Source of the DNA: Sipunculus nudus
Taxonomy: Eukaryota; Annelida; Sipuncula; Golfingiida; Sipunculidae
Assembly (NCBI GenBank): GCA_026874595.1
Contig: CM049307.1
Location: forward strand, 72,576,643-72,640,642
DNA length: 64,000 nucleotides
Direction of reading: 5' to 3'
The notes under the pieces were generated by a model, which saw only the letters and a list, made by a program, of their open reading frames with translations, was not told the origin of the DNA and did not search any database. A program made the translations under genes and the position numbers. This document shows, in pieces, positions 47,681-60,960 of this stretch (positions within the stretch are counted from its first letter, which is position 1; each line of letters begins with the position of its first letter).

Positions 47681-49028
47681 GATAACAAAGCGGTGTAGGC
47701 AGTTAACTGGTTTCACCTCAAAGGTTGAAAGAGATTTGATCAGTTTACCATCATGCTTCCCTTTTATAATAAAACTCAGCAGTGCTGCCATCAGTACTCA
47801 GTTCAGTGTCACATGCCAAATTGAATGGAGAAGTGATGAGACCAGATCCTGCAAGCTCTGATTACTCAGTGCTTGGCATGCTTGAGTGAGCACTGTCACT
47901 TGTCTGAGTACTTCCTTGGGTACTGCTACTCAACATGCATCAGTGAACAAGATGTCTGTATGTTTATGCCTGATTTCTGTTTTACTCCAGTTTGTGATTA
48001 TACCTTGTAAACTGTTTGTTTACAGTGTTTGTTGTTGGACTTGGGGGTGAACATTCTTTGGTTTCTGAGTACTTGATGACCCTCATGCATCAGTGAACAC
48101 GGTCACTGTTTGTTCACACTGGACAGTTGTTTGACTCTGGTTAGTAAAAAATCCAAGTAAATTGTTTATTTGCAAGATTTATTATGTGAATAATTGTTGG
48201 AGCCACTGGGTACTTGTTACTCATCAGGTGTCAGTGATGATGGATATTGTTTTTCTGTCCTCGTAAGTGATGTGTTGTAAATTGTTTATTTTTCTAATTT
48301 TAATGTTGATACTTGTTTGAGTACTTGTTTTGGCCTGTGAGTACTTGTTACTCATCATGAGTCACTGACCATGTCCCCTTTTTGTATGTATGATGGCTGT
48401 TCTATTACTGTCAATGATTATTAATTGTAAAATGTTGATTTACAGGTTTTATTGTGGATACTTGTTTGAGTTCTTGTTTGGACCCCTGAGTACTTGCTAC
48501 TCATTATGCATCAGGGATCATTGTTCATGTTTTGTGGCTGCTTTATTCTAGTGAGTAATAATGTGTTGTAAATTGTTTATTGACAAGATTTTTTGCTTGT
48601 AGCTTGTGTGAGTACTTGTTTTGGTGATGAGTACCTGTTAACCATGCATTATTGTAAATGGTCATTTCACCCTTCCATTTTTTTATATGGTTTGATTTAA
48701 AATTTCCCCAGAATGTCATATTATCTGACATACAAAGCATCTGAAAGCTGAAGAAGGTATGAAAGGGCCTGCCAGTTGATACATGTACGAGGGTTGAAAG
48801 AATAAAGGTCCATTTCATGTTTTGTGTATTGAAAATGTGCATTGAATATAGAGAATGTGAAATGATGGGGGGAAAAGTGGAAAAGATCTTGTTTTGACTT
48901 TTAAGAGGGAAGGTGATTGTGAAAGCAACAATTGGATCTGGAAGAAGTGCTGGCTCTGACAAGAGCCTTTGTCTTGTGAGACTGCAGGTCCTTGCCTGTC
49001 ATCAAGGCAAGAGACCTGAAGGATGACT

Positions 49029-49340
49029 TCAGAAGTGAGTCATGTCATTGGTGCCTGCTATTTCTCGCATGAGGAATTGTATTTCATCCAGCTCATGAGC
49101 AAAGCGACAGGTGTAGTCGTAGAGGGTAGAGCGGAAGCCTTCCAAGGTGGCCAGCTTGAGCTGGAGGTGGTAACGGTGTGTCTTGGTTTGGGTTGCAACT
49201 GCACGCTGGTATCGCACCATTGTGGCATTGAAGATGTTGTTGGTGTGCAGCAGCTGCTTGCAGGCAAACTGGAACCTGCTGTGGGTGGCATCAAACTGCT
49301 TCTGCAGGGCAACCACATCCAAACAGAGTTGAGTATCCAT
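49029..49340 (-). CDS. Array gene copy 27 (haplotype E)
   Basis: Intact, His82, same late E subtype as its left neighbour. TATA 49421-49428, stem-loop 48952-48967. The upstream spacer switches from E-type (AGTAAAAAATCC, 49805) to C-type (CCTTGTAAGTG, about 49920). Confidence 0.6.
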   Translation of the reverse strand: MDTQLCLDVVALQKQFDATHSRFQFACKQLLHTNNIFNATMVRYQRAVATQTKTHRYHLQLKLATLEGFRSTLYDYTCRFAHELDEIQFLMREIAGTNDMTHF

Positions 49341-50688
49341 GATAACAAAGCGGTGTAGGCAGTTAACTGGTTTCACCTCAAAGGTTGAAAGAGATTTGAT
49401 CAGTTTACCATCATGCTTCCCTTTTATAATAAAACTCAGCAGTGCTGCCATCAGTACTCAGTTCAGTGTCACATGCCAAATTGAATGGAGAAGTGATGAG
49501 ACCAGATCCTGCAAGCTCTGATTACTCAGTGCTTGGCATGCTTGAGTGAGCACTGTCACTTGTCTGAGTACTTCCTTGGGTACTGCTACTCAACATGCAT
49601 CAGTGAACAAGATGTCTGTATGTTTATGCCTGATTTCTGTTTTACTCCAGTTTGTGATTATACCTTGTAAACTGTTTGTTTACAGTGTTTGTTGTTGGAC
49701 TTGGGGGTGAACATTCTTTGGTTTCTGAGTACTTGATGACCCTCATGCATCAGTGAACACGGTCACTGTTTGTTCACACTGGACAGTTGTTTGACTCTGG
49801 TTAGTAAAAAATCCAAGTAAATTGTTTATTTGCAAGATTTATTATGTGAATAATTGTTGGAGCCACTGGGTACTTGTTACTCATCAGGTGTCAGTGATGA
49901 TGGATATTGTTTTTCTGTCCTTGTAAGTGATGTGTTGTAAATTGTTTATTTTTCTAATTTTAATGTTGATACTTGTTTGAGTACTTGTTTTGGCCTGTGA
50001 GTACTTGCTACTCATCATGAGTCACTGACCATGTCCCCTTTTTGTGTGTATGATGGCTGTTCTATTACTGTTAATGATTATTAATTGTAAAATGTTTATT
50101 TACAGGTTTTATTGTGGATACTTGTTTGAGTTCTTGTTTGGACCCCTGAGTACTTGCTACTCATTATGCATCAGGGATCATTGTTCATGTTTTGTGGCTG
50201 CTTTATTCTAGTGAGTAATAATGTGTTGTAAATTGTTTATTGACAAGATTTTTTGCTTGTAGCTTGTGTGAGTACTTGTTTTGGTGATGAGTACTTGTTA
50301 ACCATGCATTATTGTAAATGGTCATTTCACCCTTCCATTTGTTTATATGGTTTGATTTAAAATTTCCCCAGAATGTCATATTATCTGACATACAAGGCAT
50401 CTGAAAGCTGAAGAAGGTATGAAAGGGCCTGCCAGTTGATACATGTGAGAGGGTTGAAAGAATAAAGGTCCATTTCATGTTTTGTGTACTGAAAATGTGC
50501 ATTGAATATAGAGAATGTGAATTGATGGGGGGAAAAGTGGAAAAGATCTTGTTTTGACTTTTAAGAGGGAAGGTGATTGTGAAAGCAACAATTGGATCTG
50601 GAAGAAGTGCTGGCTCTGACAAGAGCCTTTGTCTTGTGAGACTGCAAGTCCTTGCCTGTCATCAAGGCAAGAGACCTGAAGGATGACT

Positions 50689-51000
50689 TCAGAAGTGAGT
50701 CATGTCATTGGTGCCTGCTATTTCTCGCATGAGGAATTGTATTTCATCCAGCTCATCAGCAAAGCGACAGGTGTAGTCGTAGAGGGTAGAGCGGAAGCCT
50801 TCCAAGGTGGCCAGCTTGAGCTGGAGGTGGTAACGGTGTGTCTTGGTTTGGGTTGCAACTGCACGCTGGTATCGCACCATTGTGGCATTGAAGATGTTGT
50901 TGGTGTGCAGCAGCTGCTTGCAGGCAAACTGGAACCTGCTGTGGGTGGCATCAAACTGCTTCTGCAGGGCAACCACATCCAAACAGAGTTGAGTATCCAT
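50689..51000 (-). CDS. Array gene copy 28 (haplotype C)
   Basis: Intact, Asp82. TATA 51081-51088, stem-loop 50612-50627. Carries CAACATGCATC upstream, otherwise an E marker. Confidence 0.6.
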   Translation of the reverse strand: MDTQLCLDVVALQKQFDATHSRFQFACKQLLHTNNIFNATMVRYQRAVATQTKTHRYHLQLKLATLEGFRSTLYDYTCRFADELDEIQFLMREIAGTNDMTHF

Positions 51001-52348
51001 GATAACAAAGCGGTGTAGGCAGTTAACTGGTTTCACCTCAAAGGTTGAAAGAGATTTGATCAGTTTACCATCATGCTTCCCTTTTATAATAAAACTCAGC
51101 AGTGCTGCCATCAGTACTCAGTTCAGTGTCACATGCCAAATTGAATGGAGAAGTGATGAGACCAGATCCTGCAAGCTCTGATTACTCAGTGCTTGGCATG
51201 CTTGAGTGAGCACTGTCACTTGTCTGAGTACTTCCTTGGGTACTGCTACTCAACATGCATCAGTGAACAAGATGTCTGTATGTTTATGCTTGATTTCTGT
51301 GTTACTCCAGTTTTTGATTATACCTTGTAAACTGTTTGTTTACAGTGTTTGTTGTTGGACTTGGGGGTGAACATTCTTGGGTTTCTGAGTACTTGATGAC
51401 CCCCATGCATGAGTGAACATGGTCACTGTTTGTTCACACTGGACAGTTGTTTGACTCTGGTTTGTAAACAATCCAAGTAAATTGTTTATTTGCAAGATTT
51501 ATTATGTGAATAATTGTTGGAGCCACTGGGTACTTGTTACTCATCAGGTGTCAGTGATGATGGATATTGTTTTTCTGTCCTCGTAAGTGATGTGTTGTAA
51601 ATTGTTTATTTTTCTAATTTTAATGTTGATACTTGTTTGAGTACTTGTTTTGGCCTGTGAGTACTTGTTACTCATCATGAGTCACTGACCATGTCCCCTT
51701 TTTGTATGTATGATGGCTGTTCTATTACTGTCAATGATTATTAATTGTAAAATGTTGATTTACAGGTTTTATTGTGGATACTTGTTTGAGTTCTTGTTTG
51801 GACCCCTGAGTACTTGCTACTCATTATGCATCAGGGATCATTGTTCATGTTTTGTGGCTGCTTTATTCTAGTGAGTAATAATGTGTTGTAAATTGTTTAT
51901 TGACAAGATTTTTTGCTTGTAGCTTGTGTGAGTACTTGTTTTGGTGATGAGTACCTGTTAACCATGCATTATTGTAAATGGTCATTTCACCCTTCCATTT
52001 TTTTATATGGTTTGATTTAAAATTTCCCCAGAATGTCATATTATCTGACATACAAAGCATCTGAAAGCTGAAGAAGGTATGAAAGGGCCTGCCAGTTGAT
52101 ACATGTACGAGGGTTGAAAGAATAAAGGTCCATTTCATGTTTTGTGTATTGAAAATGTGCATTGAATATAGAGAATGTGAAATGATGGGGGGAAAAGTGG
52201 AAAAGATCTTGTTTTGACTTTTAAGAGGGAAGGTGATTGTGAAAGCAACAATTGGATCTGGAAGAAGTGCTGGCTCTGACAAGAGCCTTTGTCTTGTGAG
52301 ACTGCAGGTCCTTGCCTGTCATCAAGGCAAGAGACCTGAAGGATGACT

Positions 52349-52660
52349 TCAGAAGTGAGTCATGTCATTGGTGCCTGCTATTTCTCGCATGAGGAATTGT
52401 ATTTCATCCAGCTCATGAGCAAAGCGACAGGTGTAGTCGTAGAGGGTAGAGCGGAAGCCTTCCAAGGTGGCCAGCTTGAGCTGGAGGTGGTAACGGTGTG
52501 TCTTGGTTTGGGTTGCAACTGCACGCTGGTATTGCACCATTGTGGCATTGAAGATGTTGTTGGTGTGCAGCAGCTGCTTGCAGGCAAACTGGAACCTGCT
52601 GTGGGTGGCATCAAACTGCTTCTGCAGGGCAACCACATCCAAACAGAGTTGAGTATCCAT
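52349..52660 (-). CDS. Array gene copy 29 (haplotype E)
   Basis: Intact, His82, private R43Q (CGA to CAA, a CpG-type transition). TATA 52741-52748, stem-loop 52272-52287. Confidence 0.59.
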   Translation of the reverse strand: MDTQLCLDVVALQKQFDATHSRFQFACKQLLHTNNIFNATMVQYQRAVATQTKTHRYHLQLKLATLEGFRSTLYDYTCRFAHELDEIQFLMREIAGTNDMTHF

Positions 52661-54008
52661 GATAACAAAGCGGTGTAGGCAGTTAACTGGTTTCACCTCA
52701 AAGGTTGAAAGAGATTTGATCAGTTTACCATCATGCTTCCCTTTTATAATAAAACTCAGCAGTGCTGCCATCAGTACTCAGTTCAGTGTCACATGCCAAA
52801 TTGAATGGAGAAGTGATGAGACCAGATCCTGCAAGCTCTGATTACTCAGTGCTTGGCATGCTTGAGTGAGCACTGTCACTTGTCTGAGTACTTCCTTGGG
52901 TACTGCTACTCAACATGCATCAGTGAACAAGATGTCTGTATGTTTATGCCTGATTTCTGTTTTACTCCAGTTTGTGATTATACCTTGTAAACTGTTTGTT
53001 TACAGTGTTTGTTGTTGGACTTGGGGGTGAACATTCTTTGGTTTCTGAGTACTTGATGACCCTCATGCATCAGTGAACACGGTCACTGTTTGTTCACACT
53101 GGACAGTTGTTTGACTCTGGTTAGTAAAAAATCCAAGTAAATTGTTTATTTGCAAGATTTATTATGTGAATAATTGTTGGAGCCACTGGGTACTTGTTAC
53201 TCATCAGGTGTCAGTGATGATGGATATTGTTTTTCTGTCCTCGTAAGTGATGTGTTGTAAATTGTTTATTTTTCTAATTTTAATGTTGATACTTGTTTGA
53301 GTACTTGTTTTGGCCTGTGAGTACTTGTTACTCATCATGAGTCACTGACCATGTCCCCTTTTTGTATGTATGATGGCTGTTCTATTACTGTCAATGATTA
53401 TTAATTGTAAAATGTTGATTTACAGGTTTTATTGTGGATACTTGTTTGAGTTCTTGTTTGGACCCCTGAGTACTTGCTACTCATTATGCATCAGGGATCA
53501 TTGTTCATGTTTTGTGGCTGCTTTATTCTAGTGAGTAATAATGTGTTGTAAATTGTTTATTGACAAGATTTTTTGCTTGTAGCTTGTGTGAGTACTTGTT
53601 TTGGTGATGAGTACTTGTTAACCATGCATTATTGTAAATGGTCATTTCACCCTTCCATTTGTTTATATGGTTTGATTCAAAATTTCCCCAGAATGTCATA
53701 TTATCTGACATACAAGGCATCTGAAAGCTGAAGAAGGTATGAAAGGGCCTGCCAGTTGATACATGTGAGAGGGTTGAAAGAATAAAGGTCCATTTCATGT
53801 TTTGTGTTCTGAAAATGTGCATTGAATATAGAGAATGTGAATTGATGGGGGGAAAAGTGGAAAAGATCTTGTTTTGACTTTTAAGAGGGAAGGTGATTGT
53901 GAAAGCAACAATTGGATCTGGAAGAAGTGCTGGCTCTGACAAGAGCCTTTGTCTTGTGAGACTGCAGGTCCTTGCCTGTCATCAAGGCAAGAGACCTGAA
54001 GGATGACT

Positions 54009-54320
54009 TCAGAAGTGAGTCATGTCATTGGTGCCTGCTATTTCTCGCATGAGGAATTGTATTTCATCCAGCTCATGAGCAAAGCGACAGGTGTAGTCGT
54101 AGAGGGTAGAGCGGAAGCCTTCCAAGGTGGCCAGCTTGAGCTGGAGGTGGTAACGGTGTGTCTTGGTTTGGGTTGCAACTGCACGCTGGTATCGCACCAT
54201 TGTGGCATTGAAGATGTTGTTGGTGTGCAGCAGCTGCTTGCAGGCAAACTGGAACCTGCTGTGGGTGGCATCAAACTGCTTCTGCAGGGCAACCACATCC
54301 AAACAGAGTTGAGTATCCAT
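54009..54320 (-). CDS. Array gene copy 30 (haplotype A)
   Basis: Intact, His82. TATA 54401-54408, stem-loop 53932-53947. Restarts the 8-unit order. Confidence 0.6.
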   Translation of the reverse strand: MDTQLCLDVVALQKQFDATHSRFQFACKQLLHTNNIFNATMVRYQRAVATQTKTHRYHLQLKLATLEGFRSTLYDYTCRFAHELDEIQFLMREIAGTNDMTHF

Positions 54321-55668
54321 GATAACAAAGCGGTGTAGGCAGTTAACTGGTTTCACCTCAAAGGTTGAAAGAGATTTAATCAGTTTACCATCATGCTTCC
54401 CTTTTATAATAAAACTCAGCAGTGCTGCCATCTGTACTCAGTTCAGTGTCACATGCCAAATTGAATGGAGAAGTGATGAGACCAGATCCTGCAAGCTCTG
54501 ATTACTCAGTGCTTGGCATGCTTGAGTGAGCACTGTCACTTGTCTGAGTACTTCCTTGGGTACTGCTACTCAAGATGCATCAGTGAACAAGATGTCTGTA
54601 TGTTTATGCTTGATTTCTGTGTTACTCCAGTTTGTGATTATACCTTGTAAACTGTTTGTTTACAGTGTTTGTTGTTGGACTTGGGGGTGAACATTTTTGG
54701 GTTTCTGAGTACTTGATGACCCCCATGCATGAGTGAACATGGTCACTGTTTGTTCACACTGGACAGTTGTTTGACTCTGGTTTGTAAACAATCCAAGTAA
54801 ATTGTTTATTTGCAAGATTTATTATGTGAATAATTGTTGGAGCCACTGGGTACTTGTTACTCATCAGGTGTCAGTGATGATGGATATTGTTTTTCAGTCC
54901 TCGTAAGTGATGTGTTGTAAATTGTTTATTTTTCTAATTTTAATGTTGATACTTGTTTGAGTACTTGTTTTGGCCTGTGAGTACTTGTTACTCATCATGA
55001 GTCACTGACCATGTCCCCTTTTTGTATGTATGATGGCTGTTCTATTACTGTCAATGATTATTAATTGTAAAATGTTGATTTACAGGTTTTATTGTGGATA
55101 CTTGTTCGAGTTCTTGTTTGGACCCCTGAGTACTTGCTACTCATTATGCATCAGGGATCATTGTTCATGTTTTGTGGCTGCTTTATTCTAGTGAGAAATA
55201 ATGTGTTGTAAATTGTTTATTGACAAGATTTTATGCTTGTAGCTTGTGTGAGTACTTGTTTTGGTGATGAGTACTTGTTAACCATGCATTATTGTAAATG
55301 GTCATTTCACCCTTCCATTTGTTTATATGGTTTGATTCAAAATTTCCCCAGAATGTCATATTATCTGACATACAAGGCATCTGAAAGCTGAAGAAGGTAT
55401 GAAAGGGCCTGCCAGTTGATACATGTGAGAGGGTTGAAAGAATAAAGGTCCATTTCATGTTTTGTGTTCTGCAAATGTGCATTGAATATAGAGAATGTGA
55501 ATTGATGGGGGGAAAAGTGGAAAAGATCTTGTTTTGACTTTTAAGAGGGAAGGTGATTGTGAAAGCAACAATTGGATCTGGAAGAAGTGCTGGCTCTGAC
55601 AAGAGCCTTTGTCTTGTGAGACTGCAGGTCCTTGCCTGTCATCAAGGCAAGAGACCTGAAGGATGACT

Positions 55669-55980
55669 TCAGAAGTGAGTCATGTCATTGGTGCCTGCTA
55701 TTTCTCGCATGAGGAATTGTATTTCATCCAGCTCATGAGCAAAGCGACAGGTGTAGTCGTAGAGGGTAGAGCGGAAGCCTTCCAAGGTGGCCAGCTTGAG
55801 CTGGAGGTGGTAACGGTGTGTCTTGGTTTGGGTTGCAACTGCACGCTGGTATCGCACCATTGTGGCATTGAAGATGTTGTTGGTGTGCAGCAGCTGCTTG
55901 CAGGCAAACTGGAACCTGCTGTGGGTGGCATCAAACTGCTTCTGCAGGGCAACCACATCCAAACAGAGTTGAGTATCCAT
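55669..55980 (-). CDS. Array gene copy 31 (haplotype A)
   Basis: Intact, His82. TATA 56061-56068, stem-loop 55592-55607. A private GTTCTGCAAATG in the 3' flank (near 55470) separates it from its block partner at 42389. Confidence 0.6.
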   Translation of the reverse strand: MDTQLCLDVVALQKQFDATHSRFQFACKQLLHTNNIFNATMVRYQRAVATQTKTHRYHLQLKLATLEGFRSTLYDYTCRFAHELDEIQFLMREIAGTNDMTHF

Positions 55981-57328
55981 GATAACAAAGCGGTGTAGGC
56001 AGTTAACTGGTTTCACCTCAAAGGTTGAAAGAGATTTAATCAGTTTACCATCATGCTTCCCTTTTATAATAAAACTCAGCAGTGCTGCCATCTGTACTCA
56101 GTTCAGTGTCACATGCCAAATTGAATGGAGAAGTGATGAGACCAGATCCTGCAAGCTCTGATTACTCAGTGCTTGGCATGCTTGAGTGAGCACTGTCACT
56201 TGTCTGAGTACTTCCTTGGGTACTGCTACTCAAGATGCATCAGTGAACAAGATGTCTGTATGTTTATGCTTGATTTCTGTGTTACTCCAGTTTGTGATTA
56301 TACCTTGTAAACTGTTTGTTTACAGTGTTTGTTGTTGGACTTGGGGGTGAACATTTTTGGGTTTCTGAGTACTTGATGACCCCCATGCATGAGTGAACAT
56401 GGTCACTGTTTGTTCACACTGGACAGTTGTTTGACTCTGGTTTGTAAACAATCCAAGTAAATTGTTTATTTGCAAGATTTATTATGTGAATAATTGTTGG
56501 AGCCACTGGGTACTTGTTACTCATCAGGTGTCAGTGATGATGGATATTGTTTTTCAGTCCTCGTAAGTGATGTGTTGTAAATTGTTTATTTTTCTAATTT
56601 TAATGTTGATACTTGTTTGAGTACTTGTTTTGGCCTGTGAGTACTTGTTACTCATCATGAGTCACTGACCATGTCCCCTTTTTGTATGTATGATGGCTGT
56701 TCTATTACTGTCAATGATTATTAATTGTAAAATGTTGATTTACAGGTTTTATTGTGGATACTTGTTCGAGTTCTTGTTTGGACCCCTGAGTACTTGCTAC
56801 TCATTATGCATCAGGGATCATTGTTCATGTTTTGTGGCTGCTTTATTCTAGTGAGAAATAATGTGTTGTAAATTGTTTATTGACAAGATTTTATGCTTGT
56901 AGCTTGTGTGAGTACTTGTTTTGGTGATGAGTACCTGTTAACCATGCATTATTGTAAATGGTCATTTCACCCTTCCATTTTTTTATATGGTTTGATTTAA
57001 AATTTCCCCAGAATGTCATATTATCTGACATACAAGGCATCTGAAAGCTGAAGAAGGTATGAAAGGGCCTGCCAGTTGATACATGTGAGAGGGTTGAAAG
57101 AATAAAGGTCCATTTCATGTTTTGTGTATTGAAAATGTGCATTGAATATAGAGAATGTGAAATGATGGGGGGAAAAGTGGAAAAGATCTTGTTTTGACTT
57201 TTAAGAGGGAAGGTGATTGTGAAAGCAACAATTGGATCTGGAAGAAGTGCTGGCTCTGACAAGAGCCTTTGTCTTGTGAGACTGCAGGTCCTTGCCTGTC
57301 ATCAAGGCAAGAGACCTGAAGGATGACT

Positions 57329-57640
57329 TCAGAAGTGAGTCATGTCATTGGTGCCTGCTATTTCTCGCATGAGGAATTGTATTTCATCCAGCTCATCAGC
57401 AAAGCGACAGGTGTAGTCGTAGAGGGTAGAGCGGAAGCCTTCCAAGGTGGCCAGCTTGAGCTGGAGGTGGTAACGGTGTGTCTTGGTTTGGGTTGCAACT
57501 GCACGCTGGTATCGCACCATTGTGGCATTGAAGATGTTGTTGGTGTGCAGCAGCTGCTTGCAGGCAAACTGGAACCTGCTGTGGGTGGCATCAAACTGCT
57601 TCTGCAGGGCAACCACATCCAAACAGAGTTGAGTATCCAT
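57329..57640 (-). CDS. Array gene copy 32 (haplotype D flank, Asp82)
   Basis: Intact. Same D-flank/Asp82 combination as the copy at 44049. TATA 57721-57728, stem-loop 57252-57267. Confidence 0.6.
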   Translation of the reverse strand: MDTQLCLDVVALQKQFDATHSRFQFACKQLLHTNNIFNATMVRYQRAVATQTKTHRYHLQLKLATLEGFRSTLYDYTCRFADELDEIQFLMREIAGTNDMTHF

Positions 57641-58988
57641 GATAACAAAGCGGTGTAGGCAGTTAACTGGTTTCACCTCAAAGGTTGAAAGAGATTTGAT
57701 CAGTTTACCATCATGCTTCCCTTTTATAATAAAACTCAGCAGTGCTGCCATCAGTACTCAGTTCAGTGTCACATGCCAAATTGAATGGAGAAGTGATGAG
57801 ACCAGATCCTGCAAGCTCTGATTACTCAGTGCTTGGCATGCTTGAGTGAGCACTGTCACTTGTCTGAGTACTTCCTTGGGTACTGCTACTCAAGATGCAT
57901 CAGTGAACAAGATGTCTGTATGTTTATTCCTGATTTCTGTTTTACTCCAGTTTGTGATTATACCTTGTAAACTGTTTGTTTACAGTGTTTGTTGCTGGAT
58001 TTGGGGGTGAACATTCTTTGGTTTCTGAGTACTTGATGACCCTCATGCATGAGTGAACACGGTCACTGTTTGTTCACACTGGACAGTTGTTTGACTCTGG
58101 TTAGTAAACAATCCAAGTAAATTGTTTATTTGCAAGATTTATTATGTGAATAATTGTTGGAGCCACTGGGTACTTGTTACTCATCAGGTGTCAGTGATGA
58201 TGGATATTGTTTTTCTGTCCTTGTAAGTGATGTGTTGTAAATTGTTTATTTTTCTAATTTTAATGTTGATACTTGTTTGAGTACTTGTTTTGGCCTGTGA
58301 GTACTTGCTACTCATCATGAGTCACTGACCATGTCCCCTTTTTGTGTGTATGATGGCTGTTCTATTACTGTTAATGATTATTAATTGTAAAATGTTTATT
58401 TACAGGTTTTATTGTGGATACTTGTTTGAGTTCTTGTTTGGACCCCTGAGTACTTGCTACTCATTATGCATCAGGGATCATTGTTCATGTTTTGTGGCTG
58501 CTTTATTCTAGTGAGTAATAATGTGTTGTAAATTGTTTATTGACAAGATTTTTTGCTTGTAGCTTGTGTGAGTACTTGTTTTGGTGATGAGTACTTGTTA
58601 ACCATGCATTATTGTAAATGGTCATTTCACCCTTCCATTTGTTTATATGGTTTGATTTAAAATTTCCCCAGAATGTCATATTATCTGACATACAAGGCAT
58701 CTGAAAGCTGAAGAAGGTATGAAAGGGCCTGCCAGTTGATACATGTGAGAGGGTTGAAAGAATAAAGGTCCATTTCATGTTTTGTGTACTGAAAATGTGC
58801 ATTGAATATAGAGAATGTGAATTGATGGGGGGAAAAGTGGAAAAGATCTTGTTTTGACTTTTAAGAGGGAAGGTGATTGTGAAAGCAACAATTGGATCTG
58901 GAAGAAGTGCTGGCTCTGACAAGAGCCTTTGTCTTGTGAGACTGCAAGTCCTTGCCTGTCATCAAGGCAAGAGACCTGAAGGATGACT

Positions 58989-59300
58989 TCAGAAGTGAGT
59001 CATGTCATTGGTGCCTGCTATTTCTCGCATGAGGAATTGTATTTCATCCAGCTCATCAGCAAAGCGACAGGTGTAGTCGTAGAGGGTAGAGCGGAAGCCT
59101 TCCAAGGTGGCCAGCTTGAGCTGGAGGTGGTAACGGTGTGTCTTGGTTTGGGTTGCAACTGCACGCTGGTATCGCACCATTGTGGCATTGAAGATGTTGT
59201 TGGTGTGCAGCAGCTGCTTGCAGGCAAACTGGAACCTGCTGTGGGTGGCATCAAACTGCTTCTGCAGGGCAACCACATCCAAACAGAGTTGAGTATCCAT
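58989..59300 (-). CDS. Array gene copy 33 (haplotype C)
   Basis: Intact, Asp82. TATA 59381-59388, stem-loop 58912-58927. Upstream spacer shares the rare GAGTGAACAC combination with the copy at 45709. Confidence 0.6.
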   Translation of the reverse strand: MDTQLCLDVVALQKQFDATHSRFQFACKQLLHTNNIFNATMVRYQRAVATQTKTHRYHLQLKLATLEGFRSTLYDYTCRFADELDEIQFLMREIAGTNDMTHF

Positions 59301-60648
59301 GATAACAAAGCGGTGTAGGCAGTTAACTGGTTTCACCTCAAAGGTTGAAAGAGATTTGATCAGTTTACCATCATGCTTCCCTTTTATAATAAAACTCAGC
59401 AGTGCTGCCATCAGTACTCAGTTCAGTGTCACATGCCAAATTGAATGGAGAAGTGATGAGACCAGATCCTGCAAGCTCTGATTACTCAGTGCTTGGCATG
59501 CTTGAGTGAGCACTGTCACTTGTCTGAGTACTTCCTTGGGTACTGCTACTCAAGATGCATCAGTGAACAAGATGTCTGTATGTTTATGCTTGATTTCTGT
59601 GTTACTCCAGTTTTTGATTATACCTTGTAAACTGTTTGTTTACAGTGTTTGTTGTTGGACTTGGGGGTGAACATTCTTGGGTTTCTGAGTACTTGATGAC
59701 CCCCATGCATGAGTGAACACGGTCACTGTTTGTTCACACTGGACAGTTGTTTGACTCTGGTTTGTAAACAATCCAAGTAAATTGTTTATTTGCAAGATTT
59801 ATTATGTGAATAATTGTTGGAGCCACTGGGTACTTGTTACTCATCAGGTGTCAGTGATGATGGATATTGTTTTTCTGTCCTCGTAAGTGATGTGTTGTAA
59901 ATTGTTTATTTTTCTAATTTTAATGTTGATACTTGTTTGAGTACTTGTTTTGGCCTGTGAGTACTTGTTACTCATCATGAGTCACTGACCATGTCCCCTT
60001 TTTGTATGTATGATGGCTGTTCTATTACTGTCAATGATTATTAATTGTAAAATGTTGATTTACAGGTTTTATTGTGGATACTTGTTTGAGTTCTTGTTTG
60101 GACCCCTGAGTACTTGCTACTCATTATGCATCAGGGATCATTGTTCATGTTTTGTGGCTGCTTTATTCTAGTGAGTAATAATGTGTTGTAAATTGTTTAT
60201 TGACAAGATTTTTTGCTTGTAGCTTGTGTGAGTACTTGTTTTGGTGATGAGTACCTGTTAACCATGCATTATTGTAAATGGTCATTTCACCCTTCCATTT
60301 TTTTATATGGTTTGATTTAAAATTTCCCCAGAATGTCATATTATCTGACATACAAAGCATCTGAAAGCTGAAGAAGGTATGAAAGGGCCTGCCAGTTGAT
60401 ACATGTACGAGGGTTGAAAGAATAAAGGTCCATTTCATGTTTTGTGTATTGAAAATGTGCATTGAATATAGAGAATGTGAAATGATGGGGGGAAAAGTGG
60501 AAAAGATCTTGTTTTGACTTTTAAGAGGGAAGGTGATTGTGAAAGCAACAATTGGATCTGGAAGAAGTGCTGGCTCTGACAAGAGCCTTTGTCTTGTGAG
60601 ACTGCAGGTCCTTGCCTGTCATCAAGGCAAGAGACCTGAAGGATGACT

Positions 60649-60960
60649 TCAGAAGTGAGTCATGTCATTGGTGCCTGCTATTTCTCGCATGAGGAATTGT
60701 ATTTCATCCAGCTCATGAGCAAAGCGACAGGTGTAGTCGTAGAGGGTAGAGCGGAAGCCTTCCAAGGTGGCCAGCTTGAGCTGGAGGTGGTAACGGTGTG
60801 TCTTGGTTTGGGTTGCAACTGCACGCTGGTATCGCACCATTGTGGCATTGAAGATGTTGTTGGTGTGCAGCAGCTGCTTGCAGGCAAACTGGAACCTGCT
60901 GTGGGTGGCATCAAACTGCTTCTGCAGGGCAACCACATCCAAACAGAGTTGAGTATCCAT
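60649..60960 (-). CDS. Array gene copy 34 (haplotype E)
   Basis: Intact, His82, late E subtype. TATA 61041-61048, stem-loop 60572-60587. Confidence 0.6.
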   Translation of the reverse strand: MDTQLCLDVVALQKQFDATHSRFQFACKQLLHTNNIFNATMVRYQRAVATQTKTHRYHLQLKLATLEGFRSTLYDYTCRFAHELDEIQFLMREIAGTNDMTHF

